From positions 1 to 40,786 of the forward strand of contig NZ_CALIST010000026.1 in NCBI RefSeq assembly GCF_938041645.1: 40,786 nt of DNA, read 5' to 3'. The notes under the pieces are model-generated. The model did no database searches and was not told the DNA's origin. It worked only from the letters and a program-made list of their open reading frames with translations. A program made the position numbers and the translations under genes. The stretch's first letter is position 1. Every line of letters begins with the position of its first letter. This stretch comes from an uncultured Campylobacter sp. (GTDB lineage: Bacteria; Campylobacterota; Campylobacteria; Campylobacterales; Campylobacteraceae). Of the stretch, positions 1-9,248 are shown piece after piece.

Positions 1-793
<793 letters not shown>

Positions 794-800
794 TATACTT

Positions 801-845
801 CTCGCAACGGCAAAGCCGTTACTGCGAGCGGGAGCTTTCGCTCCC
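801..845 (-). repeat. Tandem hairpins in the pre-16S leader
   Basis: Two stem-loops sit directly upstream of the mature 16S 5' end. In the first, 806-811 pairs with 815-820 and an outer helix 801-805/824-828 can form around it. In the second, 830-835 pairs with 840-845 and, on the transcribed minus strand, closes a GAAA (GNRA-type) tetraloop. They could act in pre-16S folding or processing; that role is inference. Confidence 0.6.
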
Positions 846-867
846 TGCACCCACCTAAAGCTACAAA

Positions 868-898
868 GATTTGCAAAAAAACAAGTTTTTCGCAAATC
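868..898 (-). repeat. AT-rich inverted repeat in the 16S leader
   Basis: The 7-base arms gatttgc (868-874) and gcaaatc (892-898) are perfect inverted copies. Inner A and T tracts can extend the pairing. It lies 75 bases upstream of the 16S 5' end. Function unknown; it could be part of a processing stem. Confidence 0.45.
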
Positions 899-1246
899 AT
901 AAATTTCTAAGGATAGCATTGAAAATCAAAGCTTGGCTACGATCTTATTCTGCGTCTTAAATTTAATCTATGATTTAAACTCTTTATACTTAATACAGGT
1001 AGATACGATTATGAAGTTTTTAATCTAAAAACTTTATGTTTTTGTAACATTGTTTTTATGAACTTAAATCCTTTAACGGATCTAAATCATAGGCTCAATC
1101 GATCACTTGTTTAGATTTCAAAGATTGACTAAAGATATTTGTTTTTAACAGTTAAAATTTTAAAAAACGCGTTCGCTAAAAGGCTAAAACTACTAGGACT
1201 TAAGAGTTAAGAAAGCAGGTTCGGCTCGGTGCGAAACAGAATTGTG

Positions 1247-1252
1247 ATTATA
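1247..1252 (-). promoter_or_regulatory. Candidate -10 box for the rRNA operon
   Basis: On the minus strand this reads TATAAT preceded by TTG, a perfect sigma-70 -10 box. It is the best one between sppA and the 16S gene and points toward the rRNA. No clear -35 is visible, which is usual in Campylobacter. Confidence 0.5.
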
Positions 1253-1465
1253 CAAGAGCGATGCTTAAAGGGGGCTGAATAATTAGTAGAAAAATGAAGA
1301 GTTCTTAAACAAAGAAAAATTCACAAAAAAGGTAAAATTTTAAAGAAACGCCAAATGAAAAAGCGAGGAAATTTAAAAGTAGTCAAACCCAGTATGTTTC
1401 TACATACAAAATTTTGCTCTTAAAATTCCCTCATATTTTAAAATTTCTGTGAAATTTCTAAAATT

Positions 1466-2338
1466 CTAATACGCCATCAGCTTCGCACCGAATGCTCTGC
1501 GCACTAAGCTTTCGCTTTTATTTGCCAGCTTATCCATCATCTTTTCATACGCAGAAGGCTCCTGCCAGATCGGATCTGCTACGCCGCTAGCCTTTACTAG
1601 CGCGCTCTTAGCGTCCTCTAAAGAGCCCACCTCGTCGATGAGGCCGACGCCTTTGGCGCCGCTAGCTAAAAATACTCGCGCATTTGCCCACGTATCGCGC
1701 TTCCTAAGATCCAGTGAGCGTGCCTGCGCTACCTCACGCGTAAATAGCTCATAGCTCTCATCCACCAGAGCTTGCAAGCTCGCGCGCTCCGCGTCGCTCC
1801 ATTTTCGCATCATCGTACCCGCCTCTTTGAGCTCGCCCGCTTTGACGATCTGTTCGGCAAAGCCTAGTTTAGCGGCTGCTTCGCTCACGTCTAGGCCCTG
1901 CATGATTACGCCGATAGAGCCGATGAAGCTGCCCGGATTTGCGTAAATTTTACTCGCCCACACGCCGCCTAGGTAGCTGCCGCTCGCCATCGCGCCCTTG
2001 GCATAGGCGACGACCGGCTTGCGCGAGTTTAGAGATTTGATAGCCAGCGAAATTTCCACGCTCGGGCTTAGCGCGCCGCCGGGGCTGTCGATCAGTAGGA
2101 GCACTCCTTTGATCGCCTCGTCGTTTTTCAGAGTTTCGATCTTTTCTAAAATTTCGCTATCGTCCATTATCGCGCCGCTTAATGAAAGCTGAGCGAGATT
2201 CGCGCCCTTTTGTTGCGCGCTTTCGCCGCCTGCGAAAATCAAAAACAAAATAAGCAGAAAAATCAAGGATTTAAAGTATTTATTGATAAATCCGAGCACG
2301 GCGCCGATCGGCGCAAAGATGTTTTTTAGAAATTGCAT
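1466..2338 (-). CDS. sppA: Signal peptide peptidase SppA, short form
   Basis: Membrane-anchored serine protease of family S49 that degrades signal peptides left in the inner membrane. The 290-residue product has one N-terminal transmembrane segment (about 24-38). The S49 core carries Ser119 in AMASG and Lys171 in ELKEAG. The 52-residue spacing is that of the Ser/Lys dyad in the short Bacillus SppA. The start is the ATG at 2338, preceded by GAAGGA; a longer upstream frame (to 2416) lacks support. The gene overlaps the end of the deaminase gene by 13 bases, so the two are probably co-transcribed, as in C. jejuni (Cj0067-Cj0068). The next feature downstream is the rRNA promoter region. Confidence 0.92.
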   Translation of the reverse strand: MQFLKNIFAPIGAVLGFINKYFKSLIFLLILFLIFAGGESAQQKGANLAQLSLSGAIMDDSEILEKIETLKNDEAIKGVLLLIDSPGGALSPSVEISLAIKSLNSRKPVVAYAKGAMASGSYLGGVWASKIYANPGSFIGSIGVIMQGLDVSEAAAKLGFAEQIVKAGELKEAGTMMRKWSDAERASLQALVDESYELFTREVAQARSLDLRKRDTWANARVFLASGAKGVGLIDEVGSLEDAKSALVKASGVADPIWQEPSAYEKMMDKLANKSESLVRRAFGAKLMAY

Positions 2339-3543
2339 TTCATTCCTTCGATAAAAAGTGATTTCGCGTTTTTGCTCTGCAAAATAAGCTGTAGCGCCAA
2401 CTGGCTCTGCTCGCACTCAATGCCTTCAAAAACGGCGATATCGGCGAGCTTGCCCGCTTTCAGCTCGCCCAAATTTAGCCCCAGCGCGGCTGCCGCATTT
2501 CTCGTCGCGCCTAAAAGTAACGCTCGCGCCAGCTCCGCCAGGCCCAGCTCGTCGTGCATCATTAAATTTGCGCGCAGCTCGTCTAAAAAGTTTAGGCTAA
2601 AATTCGAGCTAAGCCCGTCGGTAGCGATGTTGTAATTAAGTCCGCTTGCGAGCAGCTTTTTAAAACTCAGCCGCTTTTTGCTAAGCAGGCGGTTGGAGCG
2701 CGCGCAGTGCGTGATCGAGTGGAGCTTCGGATCAAAGATGCTAAAATCATCCACCCACACGCAATGCGTAAAAAGCGTGCGAAGCCCGCTAAAATGCGCT
2801 ACGAAGCTCTGCGGCGAGTAAAAAGGCGCAGGCGCAGGATTAAATTTAGCAAGCCAGGTTTTAAGCTTACCTCGACCCGTGCGCAGCCACTGCCGCTCAT
2901 ACGCGCTCTCCATAAAATGCGTGCTTATAGCAAGTCCGTTTTCGCGGGCAAGCTTCGTCGCAAACTCCGTAATCTGCGGGTGCGTCGAGTACGGCGAGTG
3001 CACCGACACGGCAGGGATAAAAAGCGAGCTTGCGAGCGCCTTCGCACGCTCAAAACGCTGCTTAAATTTCAAAATATTCTCCGCCGCAGCGTCCTTGCTA
3101 GCGCCTAAAATTTCATTAAAAAACACGGTTCTAATGCCGCTTTGCGCGCAAGCTTCAGCCTCGCCGCCGAAGCTTGAAATTTCGCCGATCGTGCCCACGC
3201 CGCTTCGCATCATCGCGGCGATCTGCTCCAAGATCACCCGTCCGCGCGCCGCGGCGTCCAGCTGCTGCCTGGAGGCGATGACGCTGTCTAGCCAATCCAA
3301 AAAATCGCCGTAGCGCAGCGTGCCTTTGTTTGCGCTAAATTCCAAATGCACGTGCGGATTTATAAACGCAGGCATCGCTATATCGCCGCTAAAGTCCAAA
3401 ATTTCGGCTTGCGGGTATTTGCGCGCCGCGCTTGCAAAGGAGCAGACCTCGATTATTTTCTCGTCAAAGACGATCGCGCCATCTTTTAAAATTTTAAAAT
3501 TCTCATCGCAGGCAAGAACCCACTTCGCCCTTAAAATTCTCAT
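2326..3543 (-). CDS. mqnX: Aminodeoxyfutalosine deaminase-type metal-dependent hydrolase
   Basis: Amidohydrolase of the COG0402 type. In epsilonproteobacteria the enzyme at this locus is assigned to deamination of 6-amino-6-deoxyfutalosine, a step of the futalosine route to menaquinone. Visible metal and active-site signatures are His64-Val-His66, His182 in SVHSPYS, His209 in STHFMES, His279 in ITHCARS and Asp309 in ATDGLSSN. The C-terminal 'GxLxAGKLADIAVF' stretch is also typical of this superfamily. The 405-residue length fits. It heads a two-gene minus-strand unit with sppA and is divergent from aroQ. The family call is strong. The exact substrate rests on family knowledge; another deaminase of the superfamily is the alternative. 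Confidence 0.82.
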   Translation of the reverse strand: MRILRAKWVLACDENFKILKDGAIVFDEKIIEVCSFASAARKYPQAEILDFSGDIAMPAFINPHVHLEFSANKGTLRYGDFLDWLDSVIASRQQLDAAARGRVILEQIAAMMRSGVGTIGEISSFGGEAEACAQSGIRTVFFNEILGASKDAAAENILKFKQRFERAKALASSLFIPAVSVHSPYSTHPQITEFATKLARENGLAISTHFMESAYERQWLRTGRGKLKTWLAKFNPAPAPFYSPQSFVAHFSGLRTLFTHCVWVDDFSIFDPKLHSITHCARSNRLLSKKRLSFKKLLASGLNYNIATDGLSSNFSLNFLDELRANLMMHDELGLAELARALLLGATRNAAAALGLNLGELKAGKLADIAVFEGIECEQSQLALQLILQSKNAKSLFIEGMKCNF

Positions 3544-3677
3544 CGTTTTCCTTATCTAAAACAGCGCGTGATTTTAGCATAAAATTCTCTTCCGTGCTAA
3601 ATTTAGAGATAAAATTTTATCGCTTGGGCTTGAGCGGGCAAATTTAGCGCCATAGTAAAAAATAAGCTCGCTTTGGT

Positions 3678-3683
3678 TATAAT
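3678..3683 (+). promoter_or_regulatory. Candidate -10 box for the aroQ operon
   Basis: A perfect TATAAT lies 33 bases before the aroQ start, inside the divergent region between the deaminase gene and aroQ. An AAGGA ribosome site follows near 3704-3708. Confidence 0.55.
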
Positions 3684-3715
3684 TTTCGCTTAAATTTCAA
3701 AACAAGGACGCAAAA

Positions 3716-4183
3716 ATGAAAATTATGGTGATTCAAGGACCGAATATCAATATGCTTGGTATGCGAGAACCCGCTATTTACGGGGTTATGAAGATGGAGG
3801 ATATCCATAAGCAGATGAAGGCGGTCGCCGATCAGAGCGGCAACGAGATCGAGTTTTTTCAGAGCAATTTCGAAGGCGAGATCATCGATAAGATCCAAGA
3901 GTGCTTCGGCACCTGCGACGGCATCATCATCAATCCCGCCGCCTACACGCACACTTCGCTCGCTATCCGAGATGCGCTCGCCGCAGTCAGCCTGCCCGTA
4001 ATCGAAGTGCATATCTCAAACATCGCTCGCAGGGAGGAGATTAGACAAAAAAGTCTAATAGCACCCGTGACTGCGGGTCAGATTATCGGATTCGGTCCCG
4101 TGGGATACCATCTGGCGATGATCGGAATGATTCAAATTTTTGAGCAGATCAAAGCCGCCAGAGCCGAGCAGAAAGCCAAATAA
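3716..4183 (+). CDS. aroQ: 3-Dehydroquinate dehydratase, type II
   Basis: Catalyses the third step of the shikimate pathway, conversion of 3-dehydroquinate to 3-dehydroshikimate, in the cytoplasm as a dodecamer in this family. The 155-residue protein opens with the type II signature GPNINMLG (8-15), has the flexible-loop tyrosine Tyr22, Asn73 and His79 in the NPAAYTHTS block, and His99 in EVHISN. Length is normal. The ATG has AAGGA seven to eight bases upstream. It is the first gene of a plus-strand cluster with pepP and folK, the same order as in C. jejuni (Cj0066c-Cj0065c region). Confidence 0.96.
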   Translation: MKIMVIQGPNINMLGMREPAIYGVMKMEDIHKQMKAVADQSGNEIEFFQSNFEGEIIDKIQECFGTCDGIIINPAAYTHTSLAIRDALAAVSLPVIEVHISNIARREEIRQKSLIAPVTAGQIIGFGPVGYHLAMIGMIQIFEQIKAARAEQKAK

Positions 4184-4185
4184 GT

Positions 4186-5223
4186 TTGGGATTAAATTTG
4201 AAAAATTTTATCTTAAAGGACGAAAACGCTGTTTACCACGAGTGCGGATACAGCTGCGACAACGCGATATTTTTAAGCCTCGGCGGACGCAAATTTTTCC
4301 TCACCGATGCGCGTTATAGCATCGAGGCGCGCGAGCTTTGCAAAGATACCGAAGTGATCGAGGTCGAGCGAAATTTGATAAAAGACGCGCGGCTATTTTT
4401 GCGAAAGGCAGGTGTAAAGGAGCTTAGCTACAACCCGTACGATTTTAGTGCGGGCGAGTGGGAAACTCTGAGCAAGGGGCTTGGGATAAGATTTAAGGCT
4501 CGGGCGAATTTTTCGCAAATTTCGCGCATAGTAAAATCAGAGGATGAGATAAAAATTTTAAAGCAAGCGGCGCAGCTGGGCGCGGAAAGATTTGACGAAT
4601 TTGCCGCGTTCGTGCGCGCCGAGGGCGAAGGCATGAGCGAAGAGGAGCTATTTTTTAACGCCGAGCTCATCTTTAAGAAAAAGGGCGAGCTCGCGCTTAG
4701 CTTTTCGCCTATCGTCGCTATCAACGAAAACGCCGCAAAGGCACACGCATTGCCCGGTAAAAAGCGTTTGCGGCACGGCGATTTGCTCCTGCTTGACGCG
4801 GGGGTTAAATTTAATCGCTACTGCTCAGATAGGACGCGTACGGCGTACTTCGATAAAAATTTTAACTTCGGCAAGGAGCAAAATTTTAAAAACGCCAAAC
4901 GACAAGAAATTTACGAGATCGTAAAAGAGGCGCAAGCTCTTGCTATCGCGGCGGTTATGCCGGGTAAAAAGGCGAGCGAGATAGATGCGGCTGCGAGGGA
5001 TTTTATCGCGAGGTGCGGCTACGGCGAGGCGTTTTTTCACAGCACTGGACACGGCGTCGGAGTCGACATCCACGAGCTTCCGTTTATCTCAAAGCGCGGA
5101 GATACTGTGCTAAAAGAGGGGATGGTCTTTAGCGTGGAACCGGGGATTTACTTTCCCGGCGAGTTTGGCGTGCGCATCGAGGACGTCGTGGTCGTGCGCG
5201 AAAACGGGGCTGAAATTTTATGA
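4186..5223 (+). CDS. pepP: Xaa-Pro aminopeptidase (M24 family)
   Basis: Metallo-aminopeptidase that releases N-terminal residues before proline. It has a short creatinase-type N-terminal domain followed by the pita-bread M24 fold. All five metal ligands are visible: Asp204, Asp215, His289 (STGHGVG), Glu318 (SVEPG) and Glu332 (RIEDVV). The start is not ATG: TTG at 4186 gives 345 residues, but TTG at 4198 gives a product beginning MKNFILKDEN and has a weak GGGA upstream, so it may be the real one. The stop overlaps the folK ATG by four bases (ATGA), which suggests translational coupling. Confidence 0.92.
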   Translation: MGLNLKNFILKDENAVYHECGYSCDNAIFLSLGGRKFFLTDARYSIEARELCKDTEVIEVERNLIKDARLFLRKAGVKELSYNPYDFSAGEWETLSKGLGIRFKARANFSQISRIVKSEDEIKILKQAAQLGAERFDEFAAFVRAEGEGMSEEELFFNAELIFKKKGELALSFSPIVAINENAAKAHALPGKKRLRHGDLLLLDAGVKFNRYCSDRTRTAYFDKNFNFGKEQNFKNAKRQEIYEIVKEAQALAIAAVMPGKKASEIDAAARDFIARCGYGEAFFHSTGHGVGVDIHELPFISKRGDTVLKEGMVFSVEPGIYFPGEFGVRIEDVVVVRENGAEIL

Positions 5224-5771
5224 GAGTAGCTCGGGTAAACATGCGGCTTAAAAAAAACGGATTTTACGAGTGCACGGACGCGCTGTGCGTCGTAAAAAGC
5301 GCCGTTTTCCCGATGAGGCGCCATGCGCGCGGAAATTTTAAAAATTTATACCTACTTGGGCTCGGCGGGAATTTATGGGACGTCAGGCGGCGCTTCGAGC
5401 GATTTTACCGCATTTTACAAAGCGATACGCGCTTTTTCGTGGCACAAAATTCCTTGATCTTAAAAAACAGGCCGTTCGGCTTTTTAGATCAGCCCGATTT
5501 TTTAAACGCCGTAATGCTCGTGCAAAGCTCTCTGCCACCGCTTACATTGCTTAAAATCATGCAGCGCGCGGAGCGACGATTTGGGCGCAAAAGAAGCTTT
5601 AAAAACGCGCCGCGCACGCTGGACGTGGATATTTTATACGCAAGCGCAAAGGTGCGTGCCTGCGAGCGGCTCACGCTGCCGCATCCGGGTGTTTGCGAGC
5701 GCATAAGCGTGATTTTGCCACTTGGAGAGATGAAACTTAAAAGAGGACTGATATGCAAACTAAAATCGTAA
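5220..5771 (+). CDS. folK: 2-Amino-4-hydroxy-6-hydroxymethyldihydropteridine pyrophosphokinase
   Basis: HPPK transfers pyrophosphate from ATP to 6-hydroxymethyl-dihydropterin in folate synthesis. The core shows LGLGGNLWD (a GxxxGN-type start), the PRTLDVDIL block with its two Mg-binding aspartates, and the terminal LTLPHPG motif. An N-terminal extension of about 40 residues precedes the core; a shorter start at 5241 is possible. The ORF overlaps pepP by four bases and the following ATPase by 19 bases. In C. jejuni the next gene would be flhF. Here it is absent and folK runs straight into the flhG-like gene. Confidence 0.92.
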   Translation: MRVARVNMRLKKNGFYECTDALCVVKSAVFPMRRHARGNFKNLYLLGLGGNLWDVRRRFERFYRILQSDTRFFVAQNSLILKNRPFGFLDQPDFLNAVMLVQSSLPPLTLLKIMQRAERRFGRKRSFKNAPRTLDVDILYASAKVRACERLTLPHPGVCERISVILPLGEMKLKRGLICKLKS

Positions 5772-6970
5772 ATTTTTTAAGCGCCAAGGGCGGAGTCGGC
5801 AAGAGCGTGATTGCAGCAAATTTCGCCGAAATTCTAAACGAGCAGGGCTACCGCACGGCGATCATAGAGGCGCCAAATTTAAATAATCAAGAGATCATTT
5901 TAAATGCTTTGCAAAGAAAGAGGATTTCGCTACCAAGCGCCGTCGCAGTAAAAATTTCTCAAAATTTAACTCTCGTCTCGCCCGCGCTTGCTTCACAAAA
6001 TCCCGCGTCTTCACAAAATTCTGTAAATAGCACGAATTCTATGGCGCAAAATTCTATCAAAAACGCAAGCTCTAGTGCGGACGATTACGTCATGCAAAAT
6101 TCTATAGGTAGCGCGCAAGGCTCGCAAGACGACGAAAGTCTCAGCTCGCACAATTACGCGCAAAAACTCACGAGCTTTGATGGCAAAAATAACTCAGAAA
6201 ATTCCGCCGCTTCAAATTCAATAGCAAACGCTGCAAAAAATTCTACGAATTGTGCAGCCAAAAAGCCGCAAAATTGCGAAGATGGATGGAATTTTGCAGA
6301 ATCAGAAAGCCTAGAGAATTTTAAAAGCGACGATTTCACCAAGCGAAATTCAATCCCTGACGAGAATTCTCAAAATTCCGCAAGTAAAGATGAAATGAAA
6401 AATTCCGCCCGTTCATCAAATCCCGAAGAAGCCGGAAATTTCGCAAACGCAAAGGCTCACGAAGGCCCCGCTCGCTTCGCAAGCGAGCTAAAAGAGGCGG
6501 GAATCTTCGATTTTATTTTGATCGATGCGGGGCTTGAGTATCTTGGAGATTTTTTGAGCATCGGCGACGAAAATATCGTGCTGTGTGCGAACGAACCCTG
6601 CTCGATCAGCAACACCTACGCGCTTTTAAAGACGCTTGGGGCGAGCAAAAAAGAGGTTTTGTTTTTGCTAAATTTCACCGCGAGCGAGGATGATGCCGTG
6701 ATGATCTACGAAAATCTAAAGTCGGTCACGCACCGCAATATAAGCGAACTGAGCTTTAAATTACTAGGCTTTGTGCCGTTTTGCAAACAAGTAGCCGTCT
6801 GCTCACAAAATCGCGCGCTTTTTAACTCGCACTATCCGTTTTCGCCCGCTACCATCGCGCTTAGACAGAGCGTCTCGCGATTTTTGAGCAAGCAGGGCTT
6901 AGAGCCTATCGATATGAGTGCTTACCGCGGCGTCGGCGGATTTTTACGAAAGCTTAGCAACCTAGTATGA
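5753..6970 (+). CDS. flhG: FlhG/MinD-like ATPase with long low-complexity insertion, no FlhF partner
   Basis: SIMIBI-class ATPase related to FlhG, which normally works with the GTPase FlhF to set flagellar number. The N-terminus has the deviant Walker A box AKGGVGKS (11-18). The C-terminal part keeps FDFILIDAG (252-260, the Walker B region) and an FlhG-like tail. Two oddities stand out. The usual DxD after the second strand is IIEAP (37-41), so the family's aspartate is lost. Residues about 81-238 are an Asn/Ser/Ala/Gln-rich stretch built largely from the aaaattct-type repeat. Its position after folK matches flhG in C. jejuni but flhF is gone. An AGAGGA site in the folK end serves the ATG. 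It could be a repurposed division or placement factor, or a gene in decay that is still open. Confidence 0.75.
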   Translation: MQTKIVNFLSAKGGVGKSVIAANFAEILNEQGYRTAIIEAPNLNNQEIILNALQRKRISLPSAVAVKISQNLTLVSPALASQNPASSQNSVNSTNSMAQNSIKNASSSADDYVMQNSIGSAQGSQDDESLSSHNYAQKLTSFDGKNNSENSAASNSIANAAKNSTNCAAKKPQNCEDGWNFAESESLENFKSDDFTKRNSIPDENSQNSASKDEMKNSARSSNPEEAGNFANAKAHEGPARFASELKEAGIFDFILIDAGLEYLGDFLSIGDENIVLCANEPCSISNTYALLKTLGASKKEVLFLLNFTASEDDAVMIYENLKSVTHRNISELSFKLLGFVPFCKQVAVCSQNRALFNSHYPFSPATIALRQSVSRFLSKQGLEPIDMSAYRGVGGFLRKLSNLV

Positions 6971-7032
6971 TTTACGACGAGATTTTAAATCACGCAAATT
7001 CTACTATTTTAAACGGAATTTTAAAAATTTAA
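6967..7032 (+). CDS. Tiny ORF overlapping the flhG stop (21 residues)
   Basis: An ATG inside the flhG stop (ATGA overlap) opens a 21-residue frame starting MIYDEILNHA and ending at 7032. There is no recognisable domain. It could be a translationally coupled microprotein, the stub of a lost flagellar gene, or chance. It contains the AT-rich repeat text typical of this genome's spacers, which favours chance. Confidence 0.15.
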   Translation: MIYDEILNHANSTILNGILKI

Positions 7033-7085
7033 TGCTATTCTTAAAGCTAAAATTTTAAATAATATACATAAAAGATAGATTAATC

Positions 7086-7691
7086 ATGCAGTTAAAAGAA
7101 ATTTTAAAAGACATCAAAATTGCCCGCGACAATCTCAAAAACGTGGGCAAAAGCGCTACGATCTTCGGCTCGGCGCGCTTTAGCGAGGATAACCGCTACG
7201 TAAAAGACGCGCAAAAGCTCTGCGAGGAGCTCGCCGATTTAGGATACTCGATCATCACCGGAGGAGGAGGCGGCATTATGCAAGGCGCCAACCGAGGCGC
7301 ATTTGCGAGAGCAAGAACGCACAGCGTGGGCTTTAACATCATGCTGCCGTTTGAGCAAAAAAGCAACGGTTTTTTGACGCAGGGGGCGAAATTTTCGGCA
7401 TTTGCGCCGCGCAAAGGCGCTCTCATCGAAAACAGCGAAATTTTCGTCATCTTTCCGGGCGGCTTTGGGACGCTGGATGAGTTTTTTGAAATTTTAGTGC
7501 TGGTGCAGACGGGCTTTAAGCGCGCACGGATCTATCTTTACGACGAGGAATTCTACGCACCGCTAATGGAGTTTTTCCGCACTTCACTGCTAAAATCTGG
7601 TGCGATAAACGAAAGCGATCTGCAAAATTTTAAGCTCTGCGACAGCGTGGATGAAATTTTGACGGATGTGCGACGTAAGGAGAACGAATGA
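7086..7691 (+). CDS. LOG family protein (nucleoside 5'-monophosphate phosphoribohydrolase)
   Basis: Lysine-decarboxylase-like Rossmann protein of the LOG group, which cleaves the N-glycosidic bond of purine (cytokinin-type) nucleoside monophosphates. The diagnostic PGGFGTLDE motif is present about two thirds of the way in. The glycine-rich nucleotide loop GGGGGIMQGANRGA is near residues 59-72. Length (201 residues) is normal. The start ATG at 7086 lacks a strong ribosome site. Its stop overlaps the mnmA start by four bases (ATGA). The physiological substrate in bacteria like this is uncertain. Confidence 0.88.
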   Translation: MQLKEILKDIKIARDNLKNVGKSATIFGSARFSEDNRYVKDAQKLCEELADLGYSIITGGGGGIMQGANRGAFARARTHSVGFNIMLPFEQKSNGFLTQGAKFSAFAPRKGALIENSEIFVIFPGGFGTLDEFFEILVLVQTGFKRARIYLYDEEFYAPLMEFFRTSLLKSGAINESDLQNFKLCDSVDEILTDVRRKENE

Positions 7692-8719
7692 AAATTTTAG
7701 TCGCGATGAGCGGCGGCGTGGATAGCTCAATGTGCGCGAAGCTACTGCAAGACGCGGGGCACGAGGTGCAGGGCTGCTATATGAAGCTGCACGCAAAGCC
7801 CGGCTATCACGAGGCAAACATCGCCAAAGTCCGCAAAGTGGGCGAGTTTTTGGGTATAAAAATCCACATTTTGGATCTGCAGGATGATTTTAATCGCGAC
7901 GTTTACGAGCCCTTCGTGCAGGCCTATATAGACGGTCTTACGCCAAATCCGTGCGCGCTGTGTAACCGCCGTATAAAACTCGGCAAGCTTTTGGAATTCG
8001 CGCGCGAGCAGGACTTTGAGCGCCTAGCTACGGGGCATTACGTCCGTATCGAGGACGGGCTTTTAAAAGCCGCGACAGATCTTAGCAAAGATCAGAGCTA
8101 TTTTTTAGCAAATATCGATCCTGCCGCGCTTAAGTTTATGCTCTTTCCGCTTGGAGGGATGTATAAAAAGGACGTCAAAGAGGCCGCGCGCGCATATGCG
8201 GAGCTTTCGCAGATCGCCTCTGCGAGCGAAAGCAGCGAGATCTGCTTTGTAGATACCACCTATATCGACGTTTTGAACCGTCATACGGGCACCAAAATGC
8301 CCGGCATCGTGCGCGATCGCGCGGGCAACGCCATCGGCACTCACGAGGGCTACATGCACTACACGATCGGCAAGCGCCGCGGTTTTACGGTACACGGCGC
8401 GCATGAGCCGCACTTCGTGCTAAGCATCGACCCGCGCAAAAACGAGATCGTCGTGGGCGGCAAGGAGGAGCTGGCGACCTATGAGTTCGACACCGAAAAT
8501 TTCAACGCCTTTTTAAGCAAGGATGAAATTTTAAATATGGCGGGTCTCGGCGTTAAAATCCGCTACCGCAGCGCCAAACTCCCCGTTAAAATTTCGCCTC
8601 GCGAAAGGGACGGCGTGCATGCCGTGCTGTCCGCGCCCGCAGCGGGCATCGCTCCTGCACAGCTCGCGGTTTTTTACGACGAGCGCGACCGCGTAGTAGC
8701 AAGCGGATTTATAAAATAG
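7688..8719 (+). CDS. mnmA: tRNA-specific 2-thiouridylase MnmA
   Basis: Adenylates and thiolates U34 of tRNAs for Lys, Glu and Gln. The PP-loop ATP site SGGVDSS is at 8-14. The catalytic cysteines are Cys89 in NPCALC and Cys186 in SSEICFV. The GHYVR and DQSYFL blocks are also typical. The 343 residues are full length, and the C-terminal beta-barrel domain ends at VVASGFIK. An AAGGAG box lies inside the end of the LOG gene seven bases before the ATG, so the pair is translationally coupled. No terminator-like hairpin with a T-run follows. Confidence 0.97.
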   Translation: MKILVAMSGGVDSSMCAKLLQDAGHEVQGCYMKLHAKPGYHEANIAKVRKVGEFLGIKIHILDLQDDFNRDVYEPFVQAYIDGLTPNPCALCNRRIKLGKLLEFAREQDFERLATGHYVRIEDGLLKAATDLSKDQSYFLANIDPAALKFMLFPLGGMYKKDVKEAARAYAELSQIASASESSEICFVDTTYIDVLNRHTGTKMPGIVRDRAGNAIGTHEGYMHYTIGKRRGFTVHGAHEPHFVLSIDPRKNEIVVGGKEELATYEFDTENFNAFLSKDEILNMAGLGVKIRYRSAKLPVKISPRERDGVHAVLSAPAAGIAPAQLAVFYDERDRVVASGFIK

Positions 8720-9248
8720 CGCTTCACATCCGATGCTCGCTTTCGGCGCCGCTTAGGGCTCATCTGCTTGCAAAACGGCACTTTGATCGCGCCGCTTGAT
8801 CCGCGCGCACTCTGTTAAATTTCATATCGAAGTAAGATATTTACGCTTTTGAATCCAAGCCGTTAAATTTTATCCCGTAAGCTTCGGCGCGCAAATTTCA
8901 TGCGCGTAGCTTTACGATTGAGCCTTTTAAATTTACGCTCTGTCGCTGTGTACGCCCGCACTGCTAGCCAAATTTTAGGAAAGCTGCAGCGCTAAAATAA
9001 AATTTACGGCGACGTCTTATCCAAGCGCGCCGCGACGCAAAGATCGCGACCGATACAAAATATTTCGCGCGTCGTCGCGACAGCGCAAAACGGAATTTGC
9101 GCGCTCCCTCTAAAGGAATTTGCGATGAAATTTCTAAACCTGCGCTAGAGCCCACGACGACATTTAAATTTTATAAATTTATGCCGAAATAAAATCAAAT
9201 TTTAAAATTTAGCAATGCTTTCTAGCGTCCAGGTAACGCCCATCGCGC
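8720..9248. other. Gene-free gap between mnmA and a convergent gene
   Basis: The 529 bases separate convergent genes. I find no supported ORF or RNA gene. The stretch carries GC-rich scrambled text and one exact copy of the AT palindrome aaattttaaaattt at 9197-9210. It may be decayed coding DNA, but nothing recognisable remains. Confidence 0.5.

Larger units (their letters stand above)
794..1465 (-). other. rRNA leader and upstream region, no gene
   Basis: The 672 bases between the 16S 5' end and the sppA stop hold no credible ORF. Next to the 16S gene are two GC-rich hairpins (801-845) and a longer AT-rich inverted repeat (868-898). A minus-strand promoter candidate lies at 1247-1252, giving a leader of roughly 440 bases. 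The rest is AT-rich. A weak 6-base hairpin at 1392-1407 has no T-run and is not a convincing terminator for sppA. Confidence 0.6.

Noticed and set aside
1392..1407. Terminator after sppA
   Set aside because: Only a six-base AT-rich stem with no following T-run on the minus strand.
2339..2416. Longer sppA start
   Set aside because: It would lie inside the deaminase coding region without a ribosome site, while ATG 2338 has GAAGGA and starts the membrane anchor properly.
2333..3559. Several plus-strand open frames opposite the deaminase gene
   Set aside because: Shadow frames of a clearly conserved minus-strand gene, with Ser/Lys/Arg-biased composition and no ribosome sites.
8964..9155. Minus-strand 63-codon frame in the mnmA gap
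   Set aside because: Arg/Ser/Phe-biased translation of GC-rich spacer text, with no start signal.
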